Below the pieces are notes generated by a model that saw nothing but the letters and a program-made list of their open reading frames with translations, had not been told where the DNA came from and made no database searches. Source: an uncultured bacterium (GTDB taxonomy: Bacteria; Planctomycetota; UBA1135; UBA2386). From it: a DNA stretch of 64,000 nt. The DNA lies in assembly GCA_937906475.1 (NCBI GenBank), contig CALCZA010000057.1, forward strand, positions 1 through 64,000, read 5' to 3'. The stretch's first letter is position 1, and every line of letters begins with the position of its first letter. The translations under genes and the position numbers were made by a program. Positions 7,755-17,725 of this stretch are shown here, piece after piece.

Positions 7755-10445
7755 ATGTTCGACCGCTTCATCCGCCTGGCACGGGCCAAGAAGGCCCTGC
7801 ACGAACAGCGTTATCTTGACGCCTTACAACAGGCGTCGGATCCGCTCATCGAGGCGGATCGTCGTGCGGAACGCATTCGGGCTAAGGCCACGGAACAACT
7901 GATCCGTCGTGCCCGGTCACGGCTGGAAAGCGGCGACGTTTCGACGGCGCTCGCCGAGGCCAAGCGCCTAAAGCAACTTGCCAGCGGCGAAGCGGTTGCC
8001 GACTTACTTCGCGTTGCAGAAGAGGCCACCCAGCGCGGCGAGCAGGCTCGCGATGAGTTCTGCGCGACGAGAGCGGAGTTCCGCCGGCTCGTGGATGCAG
8101 GGGATTTGGCGGGGGCCGAAAGCCTGCTGGCATCTACTCCATTGTCTGATGCCGACAAGTTGAGCATGGGTGGGTTGGTCGCGGCCCGCCGTCAGGAGGC
8201 CGTCGCGATCTTGGCTTGCGCCGTCGTCGACGCCGGTAAGGCTTCGGTTGCCGGGGCTATTGATAGTTACCAGCAAGCCATCAACATCGATCGCGGCATG
8301 CCGCAGGCCGCGCTTTCCGCGGCGTTGCGTAATCTTGCCGTGGCCGCGGTCGTAGCCCTCGAAACCACCGCAGAGATTCGCCAGGCAGATGCTGCCCAAC
8401 TCGAGATGATTCTCGCGGCCTACGCACAGATCGTTGCCAAGCTGCCGGCCCTTCAACACGAGGCCAAATTTGTGGCGATGCAAGACCAGTTGGTCGAGGC
8501 TGTTGGTCGCTGCTTCCGCTCGATCGCGTCGTTGGAAGCTGCGGGGCAGTTAGCGCGTGCCGTTCGCAGTTCTGGAATGCCCGTCGGTCACGACCTCGAT
8601 CAGGTCACCGCGGCATTACTGGCCTTGACGGAATCCGGTGATGGCCAGCCACTCGCGCCCGCCGCCGTGTTGACGCAGTTGCAAGAAAACGCGACGCAAA
8701 GTGGCTACCGACAACTCGCAATGTTGGCCGGAGTCGGCGTCGCGGCGGCTGCCGAAGGCGAAGAGCGCTTGGGTGCGGCCCGCACCATGTTGGAACAAGG
8801 CAACCTGGAAGCGGCGCGCGCCATGTTCGTTGCGTTCCTCAATGACAATCCGATGCACGAAGGTGTGCAAAAGGAACTCGAGCTTGTCGACGAGGCCATG
8901 GCCAATTTGGATCGGCGCCTCGCGGATCTGCGGATGGCGCTGCGCGCTGGCCGTTTGCGTGAGACCTGCACCGGTGCGATGGCATTGGTGGGCACGGCGC
9001 GCATTGCGAACGAGGCTCAACAAATCCTGACCGAAGCGCGCGCGCGCATGACCCTGGTGGATGCCGGACTCGATGAAGTGCGGGTTGCCCTGCACGGTCG
9101 CGCCGCGGCGACGCAGGAAGGCTTGCGGCACTGCCTCAAGCGACTCGAAGAGCTTGCCAAGGTGCAGGTCGACCACGAAGAATTGCCGCGCGTCATGCAG
9201 GCGCTCACGGCGGAAATCGCTGCGCTGGACCTGTGTGTGAAGGCGGAAGCGTTTCTCGAATGCGGCGACCTCGAGGCCGTTGCGCAGGCCGTTCTCACGT
9301 TGGTGGCCGAGCGTGAGAAACTGCTGGCGGTCGAACGAATTGACGCGAAGTTGTGCCATCTCGGGGACGGGGTTTTGCAACTCGGCGATCGCGCTCTGGC
9401 CGACGGTCGGCTTACCGTCGTGCTGCGCTGCGCTGCGGTCATGCAGCAATTGGAGATCGTGCGCGGGGACTTTGCAGTCCGTGCCGGTGCTTGGAAGCAG
9501 GAGCACGACCAGCGCGAAGTTGCGGTGGGGAAGTTGCTGCGCGATGCCCGTTCTCGCTTGATCGATCGGGATCTAGCCGACGCCGAGCGCTTGGTCGAGG
9601 AAGCCCAAGGTCAGTGGCGTGAGTCTGCTGAAGTGCAGGCGTTCGCGCACCAGTTGCAGAAGTTGCGCAAGCAAACCCACACGCTCGAACAGGTGGCGGC
9701 CATGGCTGAAGATAAGGACTTCCTTGGCGCGCATCAGAAACTCGCGGCGATGCCCAACGTGCCGCCACTTTTGCGCACGCGCGTCTACGACATGAAACAG
9801 GATCTGGCGCGTGCGCAGGGTCTTGAAGGCTCGTTCTTGTTGCGAGTCGACGAAGGCGGCGAACAGTTGGTGATGCGCGGCGAAAGCGTCTCGATCGGTA
9901 ACGTCCGTCAAGCAACTGCCGACCTGCCAGTGCTCGCCAACATCGCGGGTCGCCATGCGACGATTCGCCGCAGCATGTCGTTTCACGGCGGCATGGAGGA
10001 CTCGATCATTGCCGAGGAAGGTGAGGTCCGGGTCGGGGCTAGGAAGGTAAACAAGCACGTGCTCAAGACGGGCGATAAGGTGCTCCTTGGTCCGGCCCTC
10101 GGCATGCTCTACCAGAAGCCGACCAGCCGTTCGTTGACCTGTCGTCTGCTGTTGCAGAGCGGCTTCCAGGTTGCTGGCACGGACCGCATCCTGCTGATGA
10201 AAGATCGCGGCCGCGATGGTCGTATTTTGATTGGCCCGGGGCGCGATGTGCATGTCACCGTCGCCAAGGCGACCGGTGAGGTCGAACTCTTCGCCAGCAA
10301 CAGCGGCCAGATGCGGATCTTCTGCGAGCACGGCGGTTCGATCGACGGCACGGTCTTCAAGGGGGAGCACCCGGTGGCGGCTGGTCAGGTAATCGAGGCG
10401 TGTGGCATCACGTTCCTGCTGATGCCGTGGCAGGCGATGCCGTAA
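7755..10445 (+). CDS. Long helical protein with C-terminal FHA-like domains
   Basis: 896 residues. Residues 1 to about 680 are almost entirely charged and alanine-rich helix, consistent with TPR-like or coiled-coil solenoids. From about residue 693 comes a beta-rich FHA-like fold: LLRVDEGGEQLVMRGESVSIGN, then IAGRHATIRR and VLKTGDKVLLG. A second beta domain covers about residues 795-893 (RILIGPGRDVHVTVAKATG). In a classical FHA the Gly-Arg, Ser and Asn residues bind phosphothreonine; here they read IGN, IAGRH and RVGAR, so binding may be lost or changed. The gene lies just upstream of a serine/threonine kinase, a natural FHA partner. Confidence 0.7.
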   Translation: MFDRFIRLARAKKALHEQRYLDALQQASDPLIEADRRAERIRAKATEQLIRRARSRLESGDVSTALAEAKRLKQLASGEAVADLLRVAEEATQRGEQARDEFCATRAEFRRLVDAGDLAGAESLLASTPLSDADKLSMGGLVAARRQEAVAILACAVVDAGKASVAGAIDSYQQAINIDRGMPQAALSAALRNLAVAAVVALETTAEIRQADAAQLEMILAAYAQIVAKLPALQHEAKFVAMQDQLVEAVGRCFRSIASLEAAGQLARAVRSSGMPVGHDLDQVTAALLALTESGDGQPLAPAAVLTQLQENATQSGYRQLAMLAGVGVAAAAEGEERLGAARTMLEQGNLEAARAMFVAFLNDNPMHEGVQKELELVDEAMANLDRRLADLRMALRAGRLRETCTGAMALVGTARIANEAQQILTEARARMTLVDAGLDEVRVALHGRAAATQEGLRHCLKRLEELAKVQVDHEELPRVMQALTAEIAALDLCVKAEAFLECGDLEAVAQAVLTLVAEREKLLAVERIDAKLCHLGDGVLQLGDRALADGRLTVVLRCAAVMQQLEIVRGDFAVRAGAWKQEHDQREVAVGKLLRDARSRLIDRDLADAERLVEEAQGQWRESAEVQAFAHQLQKLRKQTHTLEQVAAMAEDKDFLGAHQKLAAMPNVPPLLRTRVYDMKQDLARAQGLEGSFLLRVDEGGEQLVMRGESVSIGNVRQATADLPVLANIAGRHATIRRSMSFHGGMEDSIIAEEGEVRVGARKVNKHVLKTGDKVLLGPALGMLYQKPTSRSLTCRLLLQSGFQVAGTDRILLMKDRGRDGRILIGPGRDVHVTVAKATGEVELFASNSGQMRIFCEHGGSIDGTVFKGEHPVAAGQVIEACGITFLLMPWQAMP

Positions 10446-10559
10446 GGCCTTGGCACGAAGCGGTCTGCCCGGCCCCTGCACGTTGTGTTGCAGCGTCTTC
10501 CCGGCGGTTTCGCCTAACTTCGAATAGTCCTGGGCTCTCTGCGTAGGCCGGCTCAGCCT

Positions 10560-10568
10560 AAGGAGGTG
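10560..10568 (+). promoter_or_regulatory. Strong ribosome binding site
   Basis: AAGGAGGTG ends four bases before the ATG at 10573. It is one of the best Shine-Dalgarno sequences in the window; most genes here have none. Confidence 0.6.
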
Positions 10569-10572
10569 CCCC

Positions 10573-11154
10573 ATGCTCGCGTTGTTGTTGTCCACCCTGA
10601 TTGCCTGCTCAGTTCAACCAGAGCCCCAGATCTCTATGGCTTCGACAGTCGCTGTCCGCGGTGATACGGAACTGAGCTCTGCGGATGCCTTGGCGTCAGC
10701 CGAATTACGCGTCGATGAGCACATCCGTTCGTTGTGGGAAGAGCGGGCTAAGCGCGCCGCTGCCCGCCAAAGCCCCTTCTGGATGCCTCAGGTGCTGACC
10801 GACAAGACGGTGCGTCGCTGGCTCGGCGATCTGCCTGTGCAGCGTCTGATCAAGCAAGTTGACCGCGACGAAAAAGAGCGTGTTCACGAGTTCGGTAACA
10901 GCTACCAGACCACGTTGTGGATCACCGAAGACCGGGAAATGGTCGAGCGTGGCGAGCGTCGTTTGCGCGCCGAGTTGCACCGGCTCGAATGCTCTACGGC
11001 AGTCAAGGCTGGTGGCGTCGCGACTGGGTGGGTGTTCTTGGCTTTGTTGTTCGGATGGCTGGATCGCTTATCCCGGGGCTACATGACGGGTCGTTTGGGT
11101 GCGATTGGAGTCCTTGGGGGGCTTCTGGTGCCCATCGCCCTATTCCTCGTGTAG
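10573..11154 (+). CDS. Small membrane lipoprotein in kinase cluster
   Basis: 193 residues. A short hydrophobic N-terminus ends in LIAC (Cys12), a lipobox-like signal without the usual positive residues. Residues about 40-135 are charged and helical. Two hydrophobic segments near the C-terminus (about 147-161 and 172-193) anchor the protein. It ends one base before the kinase start at 11156, so the two are almost certainly made from one transcript. No known domain is recognised. An accessory or sensor role for the kinase is inference from position only. Confidence 0.7.
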   Translation: MLALLLSTLIACSVQPEPQISMASTVAVRGDTELSSADALASAELRVDEHIRSLWEERAKRAAARQSPFWMPQVLTDKTVRRWLGDLPVQRLIKQVDRDEKERVHEFGNSYQTTLWITEDREMVERGERRLRAELHRLECSTAVKAGGVATGWVFLALLFGWLDRLSRGYMTGRLGAIGVLGGLLVPIALFLV

Positions 11155-11155
11155 C

Positions 11156-12442
11156 ATGATCACTCGTCAAATGGAGGCCCAACAGACTGACTCCGAATCC
11201 GAGTCCCCTGATCCCATTCGGGTGGATTGGGAAGCATTTTACCGGAGCTATCGCAAGCCCGGTTACCTGAGCGGATTTGAAATCGTCAACAAGCTTGGCG
11301 GTGGCATGTTCGGTCTGGTCTTCAAGGCGCGCAAGGAATCGATCGGCAAGGACTACGCGATCAAGTTCCTCAAAGTCGATGACGACAGCGTCCGCGATGC
11401 CGTCATGCGCGAGATCGACAACGTGTCGTTCTTCGCCCAGATTGACCATCCGAACCTGGTGTCGATCGAAGACAAGGGCACCGTCGATGGCATCCCTTAC
11501 TTGGTGATGAGTTACGCCGGTGACGGGACGTTGCAGAAGCGTCTCCAGCAAGGTGACATGACCCGCGAAGATGCGTTGCACATCTTCGTGCAGGCCGCGC
11601 GCGGCGTGCAGGCGTTGCACGATCACTCGTTGGTGCACTTCGACCTCAAGCCGGCCAACATTTTCATCAAGGGCGATGTCGCACGCGTCGGGGACTACGG
11701 TCTCAGCAAACTGGTCTCGGCGTCGCGCAACTCGTTGAGCTTTGGTCGCGGCACGCCCTACTACATGGCGCCCGAAATGCTGCAGCGTCGTGGCGACGCC
11801 CGCAGTGACGTCTACTCGCTCGGTATTGTGCTCTACGAATGCCTCTACGGTGAGGTGCCGTTCCGCGGCGATTCCGAATGGGAAGTGCTGCGCAAGCACG
11901 AGACGGCGCAGCCTGAGTTCCCTGCTGGAGCGCTGGCTGGCGACCGCGAAATCATCCTTCGCTGCCTCGAGAAACAGCCGGAGGACCGCTTCCAGTCGGC
12001 GGCGGATTTGCTCCGTGCACTACAGGCGCCAGTCACTCTTGGTGAGAGCATGATGTTCTCGCAAGGAGGCGTGGGTTCTCCCGCGCGACCTGCGCCGCCG
12101 CCACCCGCGTCAGCGCTGCCTCTGTCTGCCGCCGAACCGCCGCCGATTCCGTCGGGTTCGGGCCAGTTTGGCTCGATGGGCATGCCGTTCCATGACGACC
12201 AGCGACCAGCCGGTGTTGTCGGGTTCTTCGTGCGGATCATCATCACGCTGATTGAGGTAGCCGTTCGTCTCGCTCTGCTGCCAATCAAGGCCGTCAGTAG
12301 CTTTGCCAGCACAGGCTTCGGCTGGCTGCTCCGCCTACCGGTCCGCTTGCTCGGCATCGCCGCCCAATTGGTTGGCGTGCTGCTCGTGATTGCGTTGATC
12401 CTGCTGGTGATCGTGGCCGTGTTCACGATGGTCGTGGTCTGA
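11156..12442 (+). CDS. Membrane-anchored serine/threonine protein kinase
   Basis: 428 residues. The kinase domain covers about residues 41-310. It has glycine loop LGGGMFGLVF (47-56), ATP lysine K70 in AIKFL, the helix-C glutamate E86, catalytic loop HFDLKPAN (161-168, D163 and N168), DYG (180-182) in place of DFG, and APE (205-207). The usual HRD is HFD, so this is a non-RD kinase, which typically does not depend on activation-loop phosphorylation. A Pro/Ala-rich linker follows, then two hydrophobic stretches that should place the C-terminus in the membrane. ATG 11171 is an alternative start. The context, an FHA-like protein upstream and an ECF sigma factor downstream, suggests one signalling pathway. 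Confidence 0.9.
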   Translation: MITRQMEAQQTDSESESPDPIRVDWEAFYRSYRKPGYLSGFEIVNKLGGGMFGLVFKARKESIGKDYAIKFLKVDDDSVRDAVMREIDNVSFFAQIDHPNLVSIEDKGTVDGIPYLVMSYAGDGTLQKRLQQGDMTREDALHIFVQAARGVQALHDHSLVHFDLKPANIFIKGDVARVGDYGLSKLVSASRNSLSFGRGTPYYMAPEMLQRRGDARSDVYSLGIVLYECLYGEVPFRGDSEWEVLRKHETAQPEFPAGALAGDREIILRCLEKQPEDRFQSAADLLRALQAPVTLGESMMFSQGGVGSPARPAPPPPASALPLSAAEPPPIPSGSGQFGSMGMPFHDDQRPAGVVGFFVRIIITLIEVAVRLALLPIKAVSSFASTGFGWLLRLPVRLLGIAAQLVGVLLVIALILLVIVAVFTMVVV

Positions 12443-12523
12443 TTCGCCGCCAGCTAGAGGTTCTTCACACTAGTCAATTCGCACTGCGCCACGAGGGCGC
12501 GAGTAGTCGCGGCCCGCCGCCGC

Positions 12524-12529
12524 TATCAT
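12524..12529 (+). promoter_or_regulatory. Candidate -10 box of ECF sigma gene
   Basis: TATCAT in a GC-rich setting, 10 bases before ATG 12540. It would give a very short leader. No clear -35 is visible. Confidence 0.35.
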
Positions 12530-12539
12530 GTTTGTGGCC

Positions 12540-13193
12540 ATGAGCGAACAAGTGCACGACATTGGTAATCTGCAGGCGATGGATGAGACCGCCTGGGCAG
12601 AGTTGCAGGAGGACTATTATCGCCGCGTGTACTTCTACGTGAAGCGCTACCTCGGTGACCATCAGACCGCCGAAGACCTGACTCAGGATGTGTTCCTCGG
12701 AGCGCTGCGCGGCATCGCCAGCTTCGACCCGATCTACAGCCTCGATCAGTTCTTGTTCGGGATCGCGAAGAACCGAGTCATCGACCATTACCGGAAGCAC
12801 AAGCTGACGTTGATGCCGTCGAAGCCGGACGGGGACAGCGACAAGAGCCAGGTGTGGCTCGAGAACCTCGCCCCGGACAAGGCACCGTTGCCAAAGGAGC
12901 GCGTCGTCAAAGCCGAGGACGAAGCACGTCAACGCAAAGTGCTTGGGCAGATCCTGCGCGAACATGTTAGTGAACTCTGGTCAGCTGGCGAGTTCCAGAA
13001 ACTGATGGTGCTCGAATACCTGTTCGTGATCGGCGGTCGCAACAAGGACGCAGCGATGCGCTTTGGCATCTCTGATGAGAAGACGGTTGCCGGCATCAAG
13101 TTCCGCGCGGTAGAGCGACTGCGTGGCATGGCTAGGCAGCACGATCCGAACCACTCCCTATTCATTGGCCTTTGGAGCCCGGGGGCACGATGA
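12540..13193 (+). CDS. ECF RNA polymerase sigma factor
   Basis: 217 residues. Region 2 includes RRVYFYVKRYLGDHQTAEDL followed by TQDVFLGAL and AKNRVIDHYRKHK, which bind core polymerase and the -10 element. Region 4 lies in the last 80 residues (KLMVLEYLFVIGGRNKDAA and SDEKTVAGIKFRAVERLR), a helix-turn-helix for the -35 element. An in-frame ATG at 12528 is possible, but 12540 gives the normal length. The stop overlaps the start of the next gene (ATGA at 13190-13193), typical of sigma/anti-sigma pairs. Being next to a kinase gene suggests control by phosphorylation, as known for some planctomycete ECF groups. Confidence 0.88.
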   Translation: MSEQVHDIGNLQAMDETAWAELQEDYYRRVYFYVKRYLGDHQTAEDLTQDVFLGALRGIASFDPIYSLDQFLFGIAKNRVIDHYRKHKLTLMPSKPDGDSDKSQVWLENLAPDKAPLPKERVVKAEDEARQRKVLGQILREHVSELWSAGEFQKLMVLEYLFVIGGRNKDAAMRFGISDEKTVAGIKFRAVERLRGMARQHDPNHSLFIGLWSPGAR

Positions 13194-13504
13194 GTGACCA
13201 AGAAGATTCCAAGCAAGCTGAACTCGATGCGAAGCTGGCGTTCACCGTTGCGACCGTCTGGCGCAGCGAGCGTATTTCCTGTCCGCACCCACACGTGCTG
13301 CAGAGTTGGTTGCAGGGAGGGTTGGACGGCGGCGCCGCTGAGTTCGTGGCATTCCACCTGCAGGACAGTGAATGTCCGTATTGCAATGCCACGGTCGATG
13401 ACCTGAAGGCTCGTGACGACGAGGCAAAATTGCCCGTGCTGAAAGACATGAAGGATCGATTGCTGCGATCCACGATCGCCGAGCTGAAGAAGGCCAAGTC
13501 CTAG
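13190..13504 (+). CDS. Small zinc-finger-like protein, possible anti-sigma factor
   Basis: 104 residues, starting inside the sigma factor stop codon (ATGA). The core contains CPHPHVLQSWLQGGLDGG followed by FVAFHLQDSECPYC. This resembles the zinc anti-sigma fold (C-x-x-H ... leader helix ... H-x(n)-C-x-x-C), though the spacing H-x5-C-x2-C differs from the usual H-x3-C-x2-C. No membrane segment is present, so it would be a soluble regulator. Translational coupling to the sigma gene supports an anti-sigma or sensor role, which remains inference. Confidence 0.65.
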   Translation: MSDQEDSKQAELDAKLAFTVATVWRSERISCPHPHVLQSWLQGGLDGGAAEFVAFHLQDSECPYCNATVDDLKARDDEAKLPVLKDMKDRLLRSTIAELKKAKS

Positions 13505-13711
13505 GCCAGCCACATACCTCCGGGTGGATGCTCTCGGTGGGGATGGTTGCGAAATCGGGAGTGGCGCCTGGGTTGCCGGTCGATCTCGCGGTCTAGGACT
13601 CGAATCCGTGGAAGAATATTGAAGTCGAGCCAAATAGTCGGCGAGTTGGTTCGCAGGTGGGGTTGGAGCCAGTGAGAGCTCCCTGGCCTCCCTACTAACG
13701 GAAACGACGAC

Positions 13712-14536
13712 ATGATTCGCAAGACCTTCAAGATGCTGCTGATTGGCAGCGCGGTGCTCGGTGGGGCAGGCTTCCTGTTCCTTGGTACTGACTTCCCCAG
13801 TTACGTTGGCTCGGTTGCTAGCTCAGTGCGCGAAAGCGTGACGGAGCAGATCCCAGTCGAAATTGAGCTCAAACGCGCGGACAACCTGATCCGTCAGATC
13901 TCGCCACAGATCAATAAGTGCAAGCTGGACCTGGCTCGCGCCGAGGTCGACCTGAGCTCGCTACAGGATTCCATCCAGCACCTCGAGAAGGTGGTGACGG
14001 CCGAAGAAAAGAAGCTGAAGCTTGGTGCCGCGTTACTGCGCGAAGACGCTCCAAATGGCGTTCGCTTAGCTGCTGACTTCGGCGCTCGCCGCCGCGTCAG
14101 CGCCGACCTTGGTCGCACCAAGGACTCCTACGTCAACAATCGCGCGATCCTGAAGACCAAGCTCAAGCTTGTCGCTCGCCAAACGCGTTCAGTTGAGGCG
14201 GCCAAGGAGCGCTTGAACGCGGTTCGCTACGAGCGCGTCGCGCTTGAAGATCAGGTTCGCGCTCTCAAAACGCAGCAGATGCAAGTGGAGGCCATGGCCG
14301 CCGCTAGCGACCGCTTCGACCTCGATAGCACGGCCTTGAGCCAAGCGAAGGAAGTTATCACCGGCGTGCGCAAGCGCCTCGATGTCGCTCAGCGCATGCT
14401 TGAGAACGACATCGCCTTCACCGGCGAGCCGGTCGAAGGCGTCGAGAATCGCAACGTGATCAAGGAAATCGACGAGTTGTTCGCTCCGGACACCCGTTCC
14501 ACCGCGGTCCGCATCGAGTTGCCGGCCACGCGCTGA
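13712..14536 (+). CDS. Membrane-anchored coiled-coil protein
   Basis: 274 residues. One hydrophobic helix at about residues 8-25 (MLLIGSAVLGGAGFLFLGT) anchors the protein with the rest outside. Residues about 50-215 are continuous heptad-like helix (DLSSLQDSIQHLEKVV, then VRYERVALEDQVRALKTQQM), reminiscent of PspA-like proteins but without a recognisable family match. The last 60 residues are less structured. It follows the ECF sigma block after 207 bases and may be one of its targets. This is inference. A strong hairpin ends the unit. Confidence 0.7.
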   Translation: MIRKTFKMLLIGSAVLGGAGFLFLGTDFPSYVGSVASSVRESVTEQIPVEIELKRADNLIRQISPQINKCKLDLARAEVDLSSLQDSIQHLEKVVTAEEKKLKLGAALLREDAPNGVRLAADFGARRRVSADLGRTKDSYVNNRAILKTKLKLVARQTRSVEAAKERLNAVRYERVALEDQVRALKTQQMQVEAMAAASDRFDLDSTALSQAKEVITGVRKRLDVAQRMLENDIAFTGEPVEGVENRNVIKEIDELFAPDTRSTAVRIELPATR

Positions 14537-14572
14537 TCGCTGGTCTGTCTTGCAAAGACACTCAGACCCCAA

Positions 14573-14617
14573 GCCAGACGGCCTGCGGCATCCAAAGGAT
14601 GTCGCAGGCCGTCTGGC
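14573..14617 (+). terminator. Strong hairpin terminator
   Basis: A 21-base-pair stem (14573-14593 with 14597-14617) with one G-U pair and an AAA loop lies 37 bases after the coiled-coil gene. Only a short ATTTG follows, so termination may depend more on the stem than on a T-tract. It is the strongest hairpin noticed in the window. Confidence 0.75.
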
Positions 14618-14774
14618 ATTTGTGGACCTAGTCTCGGGGTTGCCGGAGCCATGGCGGCCGGACTGGGGGCTGCTGGCCAAGGCTGTCGAGGTTGGCTCGG
14701 GGGAATCCGGCGGCCGTGGCTCGTCAGGATACGAATCTAGCAGATGCGTAATCGACTCGGCCCGGGCCCGTCGC

Positions 14775-14780
14775 TACCGT
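14775..14780 (+). promoter_or_regulatory. Candidate -10 box of sucCD
   Basis: TACCGT in the context GTCGCTACCGTGC, 17 bases before the sucC ATG. It fits a recurring TAnnnT pattern before starts in this window. No convincing -35. Confidence 0.3.
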
Positions 14781-14797
14781 GCTTGCCCTCCGAAGCC

Positions 14798-15958
<1,161 letters not shown>

Positions 15959-15985
15959 ACCCACGAGCACTAACAGGACATACCA

Positions 15986-16867
15986 ATGAGCGTTCTCGTC
16001 AACGGCGATACCAAGATCCTCTGCCAGGGCTTCACCGGCGCAGCAGGTCTCTTTCACAGCAAGAACTCGCTGGAATACGGCACCAAGCTCGTAGCCGGCG
16101 TGACCCCAGGTAAGGGTGGCCAAGTCATCGATGGCGTGCCGGTGTTTGACACCGTGCGCGAGGCGAAGGATGCCACCGGTGCCACGGTTTCGATGATCTA
16201 CGTGCCGGCCGCATTCACGGCCGACGCGATCTGCGAAGCAGTCGATGCCGAACTCGACCTCGCGGTCACCATCACCGAAGGCATTCCGGTCGCCGACATG
16301 GCGTTCGTGAAGGACTTCATGAAGGGCAGCAACACCCTGCTGCTCGGCCCGAACTGCCCCGGCATCATCACGCCGGTCACCGACGTGTCGGGCTGCAAGA
16401 TCGGCATCATGCCGGCCTACATCCACAAGCCCGGCCGCGTCGGCATCGTGTCGCGCAGTGGCACGCTGACCTACGAAGCGGTTTGGCAGGTCACGTCGAA
16501 CGGCATGGGCCAGTCGACTTGCATCGGTATCGGCGGCGACCCCATCAAGGGGCTCGACTTCATGGAATGCTTGAAGCTGTTCCAAGACGATGCGGACACC
16601 GACGGCATCATCATGATTGGTGAGATCGGTGGCACTGCCGAAGAGGAAGCCTGCGAGTTCATCACCGAATACGTGAAGAAGCCGGTCGTCGGTTTCATCG
16701 CCGGTGCGACCGCACCTCCCGGTAAGCGCATGGGCCACGCCGGCGCCATCATCAGTGGTGGCAAGGGCACGGCCGTCGACAAGAAAGCTGCGATGGCCAA
16801 GGCGGGCGTGCACGTCTGCGACACGCCGTCGGTACTCGGCGAAACCATGAAGAAGGTACTCGGCTAA
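15986..16867 (+). CDS. sucD: Succinyl-CoA synthetase, alpha subunit
   Basis: 293 residues. The CoA-binding Rossmann part begins [32 protein letters not shown] and [18 protein letters not shown] are family signatures. The His in GHAGAI is phosphorylated during catalysis. AGGACAT a few bases before the ATG may act as a weak ribosome binding site. It forms an operon with sucC. Confidence 0.97.
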   Translation: MSVLVNGDTKILCQGFTGAAGLFHSKNSLEYGTKLVAGVTPGKGGQVIDGVPVFDTVREAKDATGATVSMIYVPAAFTADAICEAVDAELDLAVTITEGIPVADMAFVKDFMKGSNTLLLGPNCPGIITPVTDVSGCKIGIMPAYIHKPGRVGIVSRSGTLTYEAVWQVTSNGMGQSTCIGIGGDPIKGLDFMECLKLFQDDADTDGIIMIGEIGGTAEEEACEFITEYVKKPVVGFIAGATAPPGKRMGHAGAIISGGKGTAVDKKAAMAKAGVHVCDTPSVLGETMKKVLG

Positions 16868-16909
16868 CTCAGTCGAGACCCACTCGGTCCTCTAACCCAA
16901 CGAGTCGCG

Positions 16910-17386
16910 GTGCAAAATAACGTCGCCAAGTTCGAGTCGATCTTCCGGTCGGCAACCCCGCTGTTCTTGCTGGGATTGCTGCTGGCGGTGTTCTTCGAAC
17001 CGTGGCTGCCATTCCACGCGTGGATGGTTGATAGCTTCGGCGACGACATCGTCCTAAAGGTCGCCGTCCTGTTCTTGATCAGCTACGTGTTGCTGTTGTG
17101 GGGTGAATCGTTGCGGCTGCAAGGCATGCTGACCGGCTTGCTTCAGGCCTTCAAGACGTTTGACCATGACCGTGCTTCCGAGGCCGGGGGCGGCGGCAAG
17201 AACAGGGGCACGAGCAACCCGAAGGCTCGCCTGGAAGCCGCCAAGTTGCTGGTCGCGGCCATGCGATCGGGTGATGCGTCGATTATTGAAACTAGCCACC
17301 ACAATCTGGTTCGGCTGGTCGGTCAGGATCTGGGCAAGGATCCCGATAAATGGCAGCAATGGCTCGCGACCCAGGAAGGTCGCTAG
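16910..17386 (+). CDS. Small two-helix membrane protein with LVGQ-W tail
   Basis: 158 residues beginning at GTG 16910. Two hydrophobic segments (about 15-32 and 47-65) suggest a hairpin in the inner membrane. A Gly-rich link near residues 90-100 leads to a C-terminal helical domain with NLVRLVGQDLGKDPDKWQQW. This tail resembles the endings of the HEAT proteins in this window. No enzymatic motif is seen. It lies 42 bases after sucD. Confidence 0.65.
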   Translation: MQNNVAKFESIFRSATPLFLLGLLLAVFFEPWLPFHAWMVDSFGDDIVLKVAVLFLISYVLLLWGESLRLQGMLTGLLQAFKTFDHDRASEAGGGGKNRGTSNPKARLEAAKLLVAAMRSGDASIIETSHHNLVRLVGQDLGKDPDKWQQWLATQEGR

Positions 17387-17488
17387 CGTCTGAAGCCGCC
17401 GGCCGCCATCTTGGCGAAAGTCGCTGGTGAGCACTGGCGTTGCAGACACCTCACCGCGATGATCTACCAGCGTAAGGTTGACTAATAA

Positions 17489-17725
17489 ATGATCGGATTT
17501 GGCATTCCCCATGGCATGGAGCTCCTCATCGTCCTCGCGGTCGTGTTGCTCCTTTTTGGGCATCGACTTCCAGGAATGGCTCGGTCGCTTGGCTCCGGCA
17601 TCACTGAGTTCAAGCGCGGGCTGAAGGACGGCTCCTCCAAGAAGGACGGCGACGATTCTTCGAACGCTGATTCTTCGAACGCTGATTCCTCGAAAGCTGA
17701 TTCGGACTCATCAGGATCGCGGTGA
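17489..17725 (+). CDS. tatA: Twin-arginine translocase subunit TatA/E-type
   Basis: 78 residues. One membrane helix (MELLIVLAVVLLLFG) followed by the amphipathic helix HRLPGMARSLGSGITEFKRG, which is the TatA signature. The C-terminal tail is Ser/Asp/Lys-rich and contains three copies of a five-residue repeat (DSSNA, DSSNA, DSSKA) encoded by a 15-base repeat at 17654-17698. TatA forms the pore for folded proteins. No tatC is in the window. The TGA stop overlaps the GTG start of the next gene. Confidence 0.9.
   Translation: MIGFGIPHGMELLIVLAVVLLLFGHRLPGMARSLGSGITEFKRGLKDGSSKKDGDDSSNADSSNADSSKADSDSSGSR
17654..17698 (+). repeat. 15-bp tandem repeat in tatA tail
   Basis: Three consecutive copies of a 15-base unit, the first two identical and the third with two changes, encode the Asp/Ser-rich end of TatA. 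Copy number could vary between strains without breaking the frame. Confidence 0.7.

Noticed and set aside
8616-9506. 296-codon minus-strand ORF
   Set aside because: Shadow of the long helical FHA-like protein.
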